A stretch of 64,000 nt of DNA from Calliphora vicina (Eukaryota; Arthropoda; Insecta; Diptera; Calliphoridae). The notes under the pieces are model-generated. The model worked only from the letters and a program-made list of their open reading frames with translations. It did not search any database and had not been told where the DNA came from. Each line of letters begins with the position of its first letter. The stretch's first letter is position 1. Both the position numbers and the translations under genes were made by a program. The stretch lies in contig NC_088780.1 of assembly GCF_958450345.1 (NCBI RefSeq), positions 67,899,044 to 67,963,043 of the forward strand, read 5' to 3'. Below are positions 52,553 through 64,000 of this stretch, piece by piece.

Positions 52553-55500
52553 GGGCATTTAATAATTACATTGCTAAATAAAATAAAACTCCACGAACAA
52601 AGCCAATTGGCCTATTAGACGGTGTTTAATTAAAGAAAATTAAATTAATGTATACATCCTTAACGGTGAAGTTTATAATATATTTAATGATATTAAAGAC
52701 AAACGTGTTTATTATTATACGCGTTGTAAAAACGTGTTTAAATTTAATGAAGTGTCTCTGAATCATTCGCGGCATAATTGCTACAAAAATATAAATCTAC
52801 GAAAATGTTCCAATGGAACAAATGCATCTGTCCAACGATTTGAAGAAAAAGTGTAGGGCATTTATTGCGTAACTTCACAGAAATTTTTTTCCTATTTTTT
52901 GTTTTCAAATAAAATCTAGGAGGCTTGAACAAAATTATTTAAATTTTCTGGTATATTTTTATGTTGTTCAAAAATGTTTGAAATTTTTCTTGGAAAATAT
53001 TTAATTTTTTTATGATTTTCAGCTATATAATGAGAAAATATGGGCTAAATTTACTGCATTTTTAATACATTTAGAAATATTGGCCAATATTTTTTTTACT
53101 TTTCTACTTCTACTTTTATAATTTTTACATTTCTACTTTTTACATTTTTACTTTTATAATTTTTTACATTTCTACTTTTATAATTTTTTACTTTTTTACA
53201 TTTCTACTTTTATAATTTTTTTGCTTTTCTACTTTTTATAATTTTTACTTTTCTACTTTTATAATTTTTACTTTTTTATTTTCTACTTTTCTACTTTTTT
53301 ACATTTCTACTTTTATAATTTTTTGCTTTTTACTTTTCTACTTTTATAATTTTTACTTTTTTCTTTTCTACTTTTTTACATTTCTACTTTTTACTTTTTT
53401 ACATTTCTATTTTTATAATTTTTTGCTTTTCTACTATTTTTTACTTTTCTACTTCTACTTTTTACATTTTTACTTTTATAATTTTTTGAACAAAATTATT
53501 TAAATTTTCTGGTATATTTTTATGTTGTTCAAAAATGTTTGAAATTTTTCTTGGAAAATATTTAATTTTTTTATGATTTTCAGCTATATAATGAGAAAAT
53601 ATGGGCTAAATTTACTGCATTTTTTAATACATTTAGAAATATTGGCCAATATTGGGATATTATACAAAAATATTTGAACTACATAATGCAATTTATTATA
53701 AAATAGCAACAAATTTGTGTAAAAAAAGCTAAAATTTCCTTCATGTACAATTTTATAATATTTATGAACATGTTCTTATTCTGAATGAAAAAAGTTTGGA
53801 AAAAATTCTTGTTCGATTAATAATATTTATTAAAAAATTCATTCCAATTATGAATTTCTTTTTCCTGTGTTACACTTTATTATTTATATTTTTTAAAAAT
53901 CCTTATATTATTTGTTCTAAATATTTAAAAAAAAAAAATATAATGCTAAATAATAATAGTTCTCAGATTTTCACAGTTCAGCAGTTGTGTACAATTTCAT
54001 TCTGCTATGCAATTTTATTCTGCCTAACAATGCGACACTTGTTAACATGAATTCAATTCAAGCTACCACACATAACAACAGCATCATCAATAGTTATAGA
54101 CATGACATGGCACAACACGGTTTTCGCGGCGCGATGACATGGTACAACATGGTTTTTGCGGCGCGATGACATTGAACAACATGATGTGCGCGTCGACACA
54201 ACAAAACAAAGCATCAAATTTTGAAGTAAGACATTTTTCTACAAAATGTTGTCTTGTGCAGGCCTTTAGTACAGTCCTGAGGCTAGAGTGAAGGGAGGGA
54301 CCACTTCTGGGTGAGTCATGCTGAAAGCTAGTCGGCCATGGTTCAGTCTAATGCTCCCAAAGGACACGTAACAAACTATATATTTTTTACAAGAAATGGT
54401 AAAAAGTTGAAAATAGTCGGAAAGTCGAAAATAGTGTAAAAAAGTCGATTTAACTAAAAAGTCGAAAGTTCGAAAAGTCGACTTTTTAAAAAACGAAAAA
54501 AGTCGAAAGTTCGAAAAGTCGACTTTTTAAAAACGGAAAAAGTCGAAAGGTCGACTTTTTGTTTCAGCTATAGAACCCTAATGCATACGTATTTGTGTAA
54601 CTCTACCTTAGTTCACGTTTTCGAGGGTTTACTGTATAATTCTATATATAAATGTGGTGTTCATTTCATGTAAATTAAAGCGTACCACCCTACAAGCAAA
54701 AAAAATGCTCCGTAAACCTTCTAGTAAGTATTTTTGCAAGGTAGTTATCAAAAAAATTACATTTTTTTTCCGAACGTAGGGTAACTTGATAAATTTTATT
54801 TTTTAAATAATACTTTGACTTATTACCAACAATTAGAGAGCAGGAAAAAAATTTTCACTCAATCACATCAATTTTGTTTTACAAATTAAAAATAAACAAG
54901 TAAGAGAGCTATATTCGGCTGTGCCGAATCTTATATAACCTTCACCAAATTATACTTAAAAATATTTTTTTTTTAAATATTTTTATTTAAACAAAATCAA
55001 AATTTTTTAATGTTTTTAAATTTTTTTTTTCCAAATTGTTTTTTAATTTTTTTTAAAAAGTTTTTTCAAATTTTTTTTTTTTAAATTTCTTTAATTAATT
55101 TTTTTGGAAAAAGAATTTATGACAAAAAAAAATTTTTGATGAAAAAAAAATTCCGGTTAAAAAATATTTTTTTCCGATTTTGACCCATTGTATGTCCGAC
55201 TTACTATGGTCTTATATACGTCGTTGCAAAGGTTTTTGAAATATCTATCATTAGATATCCATATTGTCTATATTAATGACTTAGTAATCCAGATATAGGT
55301 CAAAAATAGATCAAAAATCGAGGTTGTCCTAGTTTTTTCCTTATATCTCAGCCATTTGTGGACCGATTTTCTCGATTTTAAATAGCGACCGAGCCGGAAG
55401 ATATTGTCGGAGATATTTATGTATGAATCGTGTATGTAAGTTATTTGGGGGCTTCGGAAAGTTGATTTCAACACAAAGACGGACAGACGGACATGGCTAT

Positions 55501-56370
55501 ATCGATTCCTCTATCTATAAAGATCCAGAATATATATACTTTATGGGGTCGCAAATGAAAAATGTGGAAATTACAAACGGAATGACAAACTTATATATAC
55601 CCTTGCCACTCATGGTTAAGGGTATAAAAATAGTCCTTACATATCACTTTCTTAAAATTTAATAGTAAGTAGAAATTTATATTCAGATTTTGCTTTTACG
55701 TATTATACTTACCTTCAGCTGTAGAGTCTTGGGTTCTATCTTGAAAAAAGTCGAAATCGACTTTTTTGTCGGAAAAAAGTCAAACAATCGATTATGTTAT
55801 CTCAAAAGTCGAATAGTCAAAAATAGTCTATAAAAGTCGAAAATAGTCGAATAGTCGTTAAAAGTCGACTTTTTAGATTGTTAAAAAAAATATTGCACTT
55901 GCATTTTTTGTAGTGTATGCTAATATATGTAAATAATAAATAAATGTTTATAAAATAAAGTATTTTTCTACACAAAATTCTTACAACATTCTTCTAACTA
56001 TTATCGCCTTGATAAATTTCATTTTTATTGCTAAACATTACAAAAGGCGCATCAATAAATGTAGAAACCATTTATTTTTTACAAGAAATGGTAAAAAGTT
56101 GAAAAAAGTCGAAAATAGTCGGAAAGTCGAAAATTGTCGAAAAAAGTCGAAAAGTCGAACAAAATCGATTAACTAAAACGTCGGAATTCGAAAAGTCGAC
56201 TCTTCATAAACTACCAAAAGTCGAAAGTACGAAAAGTCGACTCTTCATAAACTACCAAAAGTCGAAAGTACGAAAAGTCGACTTTTTAAAAAACGGAAAA
56301 AGTCGAAAGGTCGAAAAGTCGACTTTCTGTATTGTATGGGAGAAAATTTTCATTCGAAACATTTATAAAC
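52553..56370. repeat. Macrosatellite unit 3
   Basis: Complete apart from its last bases, lost in the deletion that joins it to unit 4. Family R at 54897-55626. Confidence 0.92.
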
Positions 56371-59300
56371 ATTCGCGGCATAATTGCTACAAAAATATAA
56401 ATCTACGAAACTGTTCCAATGGAACAAATGCATCTGTCCAACGATTTGAAGAAAAAGTGTAGGGCATTTATTGCGTAACTTCACAGAAATTTTTTTCCTA
56501 TTTTTTGTTTTCAAATAAAATCTAGGAGGCTTGAACAAAATTATTTAAATTTTCTGGTATATTTTTATGTTGTTCAAAAATGTTTGAAATTTTTCTTGGA
56601 AAATATTTAATTTTGTTATGATTTTCAGCTATATAATGAGAAAATATGGGCTAAATTTACTGCATTTTTAATACATTTAGAAATATTGGCCAATATTTTT
56701 TTTACTTTTCTACTTCTACTTTTATAATTTTTACATTTCTACTTTTTACATTTTTACTTTTATAATTTTTTACATTTCTACTTTTATAATTTTTTACTTT
56801 TTTACATTTCTACTTTTATAATTTTTTTGCTTTTCTACTTTTTATAATTTTTACTTTTCTACTTTTATAATTTTTACTTTTTTATTTTCTACTTTTCTAC
56901 TTTTTTACATTTCTACTTTTATAATTTTTTGCTTTTTACTTTTCTACTTTTATAATTTTTACTTTTTTCTTTTCTACTTTTTTACATTTCTACTTTTTAC
57001 TTTTTTACATTTCTATTTTTATAATTTTTTGCTTTTCTACTATTTTTTACTTTTCTACTTCTACTTTTTACATTTTTACTTTTATAATTTTTTGAACAAA
57101 ATTATTTAAATTTTCTGGTATATTTTTATGTTGTTCAAAAATGTTTGAAATTTTTCTTGGAAAATATTTAATTTTTTTATGATTTTCAGCTATATAATGA
57201 GAAAATATGGGCTAAATTTACTGCATTTTTTAATACATTTAGAAATATTGGCCAATATTGGGATATTATACAAAAATATTTGAACTACATAATGCAATTT
57301 ATTATAAAATAGCAACAAATTTGTGTAAAAAAAGCTAAAATTTCCTTCATGTACAATTTTATAATATTTATGAACATGTTCTTATTCTGAATGAAAAAAG
57401 TTTGGAAAAAATTCTTGTTCGATTAATAATATTTATTAAAAAATTCATTCCAATTATGAATTTCTTTTTCCTGTGTTACACTTTATTATTTATATTTTTT
57501 AAAAATCCTTATATTATTTGTTCTAAATATTTAAAAAAAAAAATATAATGCTAAATAATAATAGTTCTCAGATTTTCACAGTTCAGCAGTTGTGTACAAT
57601 TTCATTCTGCTATGCAATTTTATTCTGCCTAACAATGCGACACTTGTTAACATGAATTCAATTCAAGCTACCACACATAACAACAGCATCATCAATAGTT
57701 ATAGACATGACATGGCACAACACGGTTTTCGCGGCGCGATGACATGGTACAACATGGTTTTTGCGGCGCGATGACATTGAACAACATGATGTGCGCGTCG
57801 ACACAACAAAACAAAGCATCAAATTTTGAAGTAAGACATTTTTCTACAAAATGTTGTCTTGTGCAGGCCTTTAGTACAGTCCTGAGGCTAGAGTGAAGGG
57901 AGGGACCACTTCTGGGTGAGTCATGCTGAAAGCTAGTCGGCCATGGTTCAGTCTAATGCTCCCAAAGGACACGTAACAAACTATATATTTTTTACAAGAA
58001 ATGGTAAAAAGTTGAAAATAGTCGGAAAGTCGAAAATAGTGTAAAAAAGTCGATTTAACTAAAAAGTCGAAAGTTCATTTCATGTAAATTAAAGCGTACC
58101 ACCCTACAAGCAAAAAAAATGCTCCGTAAACCTTCTAGTAAGTATTTTTGCAAGGTAGTTATCAAAAAAATTACATTTTTTTTCCGAACGTAGGGTAACT
58201 TGATAAATTTTATTTTTTAAATAATACTTTGACTTATTACCAAAAATTAGAGAGCAGGAAAAAAATTTTCACTCAATCACATCAATTTTGTTTTACAAAT
58301 TAAAAATAAACAAGTAAGAGAGCTATATTCAGCTGTGCCGAATCTTATATAACCTTCACCAAATTATACTTAAAAATATTTTTTTTTTAAATATTTTTAT
58401 TTAAACTAAATCAAAATTTTTTAATGTTTTTAAATTTTTTTTTTCCAAATTGTTTTTTAATTTTTTTTAAAAAGTTTTTTCAAATTTTTTTTTTTTAAAT
58501 TTCTTTAATTAATTTTTTTGGAAAAAGAATTTATGACAAAAAAAAATTTTTGATGAAAAAAAAATTCCGGTTAAAAAATATTTTTTTCCGATTTTGACCC
58601 ATTGTATGTCCGACTTACTATGGTCTTATATACGTCGTTGCAAAGGTTTTTGAAATATCTATCATTAGATATCCATATTGTCTATATTAATGACTTAGTA
58701 ATCCAGATATAGGTCAAAAATAGATCAAAAATCGAGGTTGTCCTAGTTTTTTCCTTATATCTCAGCCATTTGTGGACCGATTTTCTCGATTTTAAATAGC
58801 GACCGAGCCGGAAGATATTGTCGGAGATATTTATGTATGAATCGTGTATGTAAGTTATTTGGGGGCTTCGGAAAGTTGATTTCAACACAAAGACGGACAG
58901 ACGGACATGTATCGATTCCTCTATCTATAAAGATCCAGAATATATATACTTTATGGGGTCGCAAATGAAAAATGTGGAAATTACAAACGGAATGACAAAC
59001 TTATATATACCCTTGCCACTCATGGTTAAGGGTATAAAAATAGTCCTTACATATCACTTTCTTAAAATTTAATAGTAAGTAGAAATTTATATTCAGATTT
59101 TGCTTTTACGTATTATACTTACCTTCAGCTGTAGAGTCTTGGGTTCTATCTTGAAAAAAGTCGAAATCGACTTTTTGGTCGGAAAAAAGTCAAACAATCG
59201 ATTATGTTATCTCAAAAGTCGAATAGTCAAAAATAGTCTATAAAAGTCGAAAATAGTCGAATAGTCGTTAAAAGTCGACTTTTTAGATTGTTAAAAAAAA

Positions 59301-59795
59301 TATTGCACTTGCATTTTTTGTAGTGTATGCTAATATATGTAAATAATAAATAAATGTTTATAAAATAAAGTATTTTTCTACACAAAATTCTTACAACATT
59401 CTTCTAACTATTATCGCCTTGATAAATTTCATTTTTATTGCTAAACATTACAAAAGGCGCATCAATAAATGTAGAAACCATTTATTTTTTACAAGAAATG
59501 GTAAAAAGTTGAAAAAAGTCGAAAATAGTCGGAAAGTCGAAAATTGTCGAAAAAAGTCGAAAAGTCGAACAAAATCGATTAACTAAAACGTCGGAATTCG
59601 AAAAGTCGACTCTTCATAAACTACCAAAAGTCGAAAGTACGAAAAGTCGACTCTTCATAAACTACCAAAAGTCGAAAGTACGAAAAGTCGACTTTTTAAA
59701 AAACGGAAAAAGTCGAAAGGTCGAAAAGTCGACTTTCTGTATTGTATGGGAGAAAATTTTCATTCGAAACATTTATAAACTTCCTGTTAAACACA
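56371..59795. repeat. Macrosatellite unit 4, with two deletions
   Basis: The first roughly 228 bp are missing (ATTTATAAAC joins directly to ATTCGCGGC at 56370/56371). About 192 bp are missing at 58074, where AAAGTTC joins ATTTCATGTAAATT. Family R at 58311-59036 lacks a few bases (GGACATGTATCG). Confidence 0.92.
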
Positions 59796-62700
59796 GGGCA
59801 TTTAATAATTACATTGCTAAATAAAATAAAACTCCACGAACAAAGCCAATTGGCCTATTAGACGGTGTTTAATTAAAGAAAATTAAATTAATGTATACAT
59901 CCTTAACGGTGAAGTTTATAATATATTTAATGATATTAAAGACAAACGTGTTTATTATTATACGCGTTGTAAAAACGTGTTTAAATTTAATGAAGTGTCT
60001 CTGAATCATTCGCGGCATAATTGCTACAAAAATATAAATCTACGAAAATGTTCCAATGGAACAAATGCATCTGTCCAACGATTTGAAGAAAAAGTGTAGG
60101 GCATTTATTGCGTAACTTCACAGAAATTTTTTTCCTATTTTTTGTTTTCAAATAAAATCTAGGAGGCTTGAACAAAATTATTTAAATTTTCTGGTATATT
60201 TTTATGTTGTTCAAAAATGTTTGAAATTTTTCTTGGAAAATATTTAATTTTTTTATGATTTTCAGCTATATAATGAGAAAATATGGGCTAAATTTACTGC
60301 ATTTTTAATACATTTAGAAATATTGGCCAATATTTTTTTTACTTTTCTACTTCTACTTTTATAATTTTTACATTTCTACTTTTTACATTTTTACTTTTAT
60401 AATTTTTTACATTTCTACTTTTATAATTTTTTACTTTTTTACATTTCTACTTTTATAATTTTTTTGCTTTTCTACTTTTTATAATTTTTACTTTTCTACT
60501 TTTATAATTTTTACTTTTTTATTTTCTACTTTTCTACTTTTTTACATTTCTACTTTTATAATTTTTTGCTTTTTACTTTTCTACTTTTATAATTTTTACT
60601 TTTTTCTTTTCTACTTTTTTACATTTCTACTTTTTACTTTTTTACATTTCTATTTTTATAATTTTTTGCTTTTCTACTATTTTTTACTTTTCTACTTTTT
60701 ACATTTTTACTTTTATAATTTTTTGAACAAAATTATTTAAATTTTCTGGTATATTTTTATGTTGTTCAAAAATGTTTGAAATTTTTCTTGGAAAATATTT
60801 AATTTTTTTATGATTTTCAGCTATATAATGAGAAAATATGGGCTAAATTTACTGCATTTTTTAATACATTTAGAAATATTGGCCAATATTGGGATATTAT
60901 ACAAAAATATTTGAACTACATAATGCAATTTATTATAAAATAGCAACAAATTTGTGTAAAAAAAGCTAAAATTTCCTTCATGTACAATTTTATAATATTT
61001 ATGAACATGTTCTTATTCTGAATGAAAAAAGTTTGGAAAAAATTCTTGTTCGATTAATAATATTTATTAAAAAATTCATTCCAATTATGAATTTCTTTTT
61101 CCTGTGTTACACTTTATTATTTATATTTTTTAAAAATCCTTATATTATTTGTTCTAAATATTTAAAAAAAAAAAATATAATGCTAAATAATAATAGTTCT
61201 CAGATTTTCACAGTTCAGCAGTTGTGTACAATTTCATTCTGCTATGCAATTTTATTCTGCCTAACAATGCGACACTTGTTAAAATGAATTCAATTCAAGC
61301 TACCACACATAACAACAGCATCATCAATAGTTATAGACATGACATGGCACAACACGGTTTTCGCGGCGCGATGACATGGTACAACATGGTTTTTGCGGCG
61401 CGATGACATTGAACAACATGATGTGCGCGTCGACACAACAAAACAAAGCATCAAATTTTGAAGTAAGACATTTTTCTACAAAATGTTGTCTTGTGCAGGC
61501 CTTTAGTACAGTCCTGAGGCTAGAGTGAAGGGAGGGACCACTTCTGGGTGAGTCATGCTGAAAGCTAGTCGGCCATGGTTCAGTCTAATGCTCCCAAAGG
61601 ACACGTAACAAACTATATATTTTTTACAAGAAATGGTAAAAAGTTGAAAATAGTCGGAAAGTCGAAAATAGTGTAAAAAAGTCGATTTAACTAAAAAGTC
61701 GAAAGTTCGAAAAGTCGACTTTTTAAAAAACGAAAAAAGTCGAAAGTTCGAAAAGTCGACTTTTTAAAAACGGAAAAAGTCGAAAGGTCGACTTTTTGTT
61801 TCAGCTATAGAACCCTAATGCATACGTATTTGTGTAACTCTACCTTAGTTCACGTTTTCGAGGGTTTACTGTATAATTCTATATATAAATGTGGTGTTCA
61901 TTTCATGTAAATTAAAGCGTACCACCCTACAAGCAAAAAAAATGCTCCGTAAACCTTCTAGTAAGTATTTTTGCAAGGTAGTTATCAAAAAAATTACATT
62001 TTTTTTCCGAACGTAGGGTAACTTGATAAATTTTATTTTTTAAATAATACTTTGACTTATTACCAACAATTAGAGAGCAGGAAAAAAATTTTCACTCAAT
62101 CACATCAATTTTGTTTTACAAATTAAAAATAAACAAGTAAGAGAGCTATATTCGGCTGTGCCGAATCTTATATAACCTTCACCAAATTATACTTAAAAAT
62201 ATTTTTTTTTTAAATATTTTTATTTTTTAATGTTTTTAAATTTTTTTTTCCAAATTGTTTTTTAATTTTTTTTAAAAAGTTTTTTCAAATTTTTTTTTTT
62301 AAATTTCTTTAATTAATTTTTTAGGAAAAAGAATTTATGACAAAAAAAAATTTTTGATGAAAAAAAAATTCCGGTTAAAAAATATTTTTTTCCGATTTTG
62401 ACCCATTGTATGTCCGACTTACTATGGTCTTATATACGTCGTTGCAAAGGTTTTTGAAATATCTATCATTAGATATCCATATTGTCTATATTAATGACTT
62501 AGTAATCCAGATATAGGTCAAAAATAGATCAAAAATCGAGGTTGTCCTAGTTTTTTCCTTATATCTCAGCCATTTGTGGACCGATTTTCTCGATTTTAAA
62601 TAGCGACCGAGCCGGAAGATATTGTCGGAGATATTTATGTATGAATCGTGTATGTAAGTTATTTGGGGGCTTCGGAAAGTTGATTTCAACACAAAGACGG

Positions 62701-63603
62701 ACAGACGGACATGGCTATATCGATTCCTCTATCTATAAAGATCCAGAATATATATACTTTATGGGGTCGCAAATGAAAAATGTGGAAATTACAAACGGAA
62801 TGACAAACTTATATATACCCTTGCCACTCATGGTTAAGGGTATAAAAATAGTCCTTACATATCACTTTCTTAAAATTTAACAGTAAGTAGAAATTTATAT
62901 TCAGATTTTGCTTTTACGTATTATACTTACCTTCAGCTGTAGAGTCTTGGGTTCTATCTTGAAAAAAGTCGAAATCGACTTTTTGGTCGGAAAAAAGTCA
63001 AACAATCGATTATGTTATCTCAAAAGTCGAATAGTCAAAAATAGTCTATAAAAGTCGAAAATAGTCGAATAGTCGTTAAAAGTCGACTTTTTAGATTGTT
63101 AAAAAAAATATTGCACTTGCATTTTTTGTAGTGTATGCTAATATATGTAAATAATAAATAAATGTTTATAAAATAAAGTATTTTTCTACACAAAATTCTT
63201 ACAACATTCTTCTAACTATTATCGCCTTGATAAATTTCATTTTTATTGCTAAACATTACAAAAGGCGCATCAATAAATGTAGAAACCATTTATTTTTTAC
63301 AAGAAATGGTAAAAAGTTGAAAAAAGTCGAAAATAGTCGGAAAGTCGAAAATTGTCGAAAAAAGTCGAAAAGTCGAACAAAATCGATTAACTAAAACGTC
63401 GGAATTCGAAAAGTCGACTCTTCATAAACTACCAAAAGTCGAAAGTACGAAAAGTCGACTCTTCATAAACTACCAAAAGTCGAAAGTACGAAAAGTCGAC
63501 TTTTTAAAAAACGGAAAAAGTCGAAAGGTCGAAAAGTCGACTTTCTGTATTGTATGGGAGAAAATTTTCATTCGAAACATTTATAAACTTCCTGTTAAAC
63601 ACA
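59796..63603. repeat. Macrosatellite unit 5
   Basis: Full order, with small deletions in the minisatellite (near 60695) and in family R (62217-62230, loss of the AAACAAAATC piece). Family R at 62134-62844. Confidence 0.92.
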
Positions 63604-63668
63604 GGGCATTTAATAATTACATTGCTAAATAAAATAAAACTCCACGAACAAAGCCAATTGGCCTATTA

Positions 63669-64000
63669 TGTAAGGTTCAAATTTTAAAATCTAGCTTTTC
63701 AAACATACAGTTTGATGAGTACTTAAATTTATGATATTTTTTTTTTCTTTAATTTAAACCATAAAAAAATCTTTAAATATTTTATCAATATACATATTTA
63801 GTATAAATCATAGAAATATTTATTGATGTTGTGTGTGTTTGTATGGTACTTCAAGTAAAAATAAATTTCCCATTATAAATATATTGGTTTATGTCTGCGC
63901 TTATTAACATCAGTGATATCTGTTATACAGATAATATTTTAATGTATGGGCAAAACTTTAGCTTAGCTAATTTTACATTTGAGTTAACATCATTTTTTTT
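63669..64000. other. AT-rich flank right of the macrosatellite
   Basis: Sequence departs from the array after GGCCTATTA. Nothing recognised. Confidence 0.5.

Larger units (their letters stand above)
44885..63668. repeat. Macrosatellite: five units of about 3.83 kb in direct tandem plus a 65-bp partial
   Basis: Units start with GGGCATTTAATAATTACATT at 44885, 48718, 52553, 59796 and 63604; the fourth unit has lost this start. Landmarks recur at 3,833-3,835 bp spacing in units 1-3. By eye the copies differ by only scattered substitutions and a few indels, so the array is young or is being homogenised. Short ORFs in the units are A/T-driven and not conserved across all copies. It includes a full family R copy per unit. 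Confidence 0.95.

Noticed and set aside
44885..63668. Tandem gene cluster such as rDNA or histones
   Set aside because: No rRNA-like or histone-coding sequence in the unit; it is made of transposon and simple repeats.

Overview
The window looks like a repeat-rich, strongly AT-biased region from a fly genome. A brachyceran, perhaps calyptrate, dipteran is inferred from the repeat families, the short introns with standard GT-AG sites, and the lack of bacterial gene structure. I found no intact host gene. Almost everything that can be identified is a transposable element (TE), and many are nested inside one another with visible target-site duplications (TSDs).

Layout. 1-3723: a Jockey-clade LINE, cut by the left edge, with broken ORF1 and ORF2 and a poly(A) tail. 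3724-4415: Helitron remnant with a helicase piece. 5276-6158: PIF/Harbinger-like element interrupted by a P-type MITE. 6757-8480: degraded tandem repeats and a TAA-target element. 8735-9180: possible solo LTR. 9795-10485: piggyBac-like MITE. 11475-12246: dead Tc1/mariner transposase. 13118-13201: tRNA-like segment. 13384-14403: hAT MITE. 15257-17190: two inverted Tc1 arms with three small elements at the centre, one a Harbinger copy that still carries an open spliced Myb/SANT-like ORF.

17506-37395 is one BEL/Pao LTR retrotransposon on the minus strand, with a 5-bp TSD (GTTAC), TG...CA LTRs, a primer-binding site and damaged gag-pol. It has been hit repeatedly. The left LTR holds two tandem MITEs. 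The gag/pol junction holds a hAT element with its own nested MITE. The right LTR has grown to about 11.8 kb through two P-type MITEs, a foldback hAT, a 3.4-kb hAT whose end is triplicated, and a nearly complete 5,969-bp P-superfamily transposon (THAP domain plus transposase, seven exons). Because the two LTRs differ in what they carry, each serves as an empty-site control for the other.

37401-44884 holds AT-rich DNA, an unrecognised possible exon, a diverged copy of part of the array described next, a MITE, and a minus-strand Helitron (40592-43725) filled with a roughly 117-bp tandem repeat. 44885-63668 is a macrosatellite of five units of about 3.83 kb, very similar by eye, closed by a 65-bp partial sixth unit. 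63669-64000 shows nothing recognisable.

The main biological theme is the P-superfamily transposon and its likely dependants. Three short non-autonomous elements share its CAAGG termini, 8-bp targets and, mostly, a CAGCTGATT subterminal motif. Two of them lie in the same LTR as the putative autonomous source, and one seems to have transposed using an internal copy of the terminal motif.
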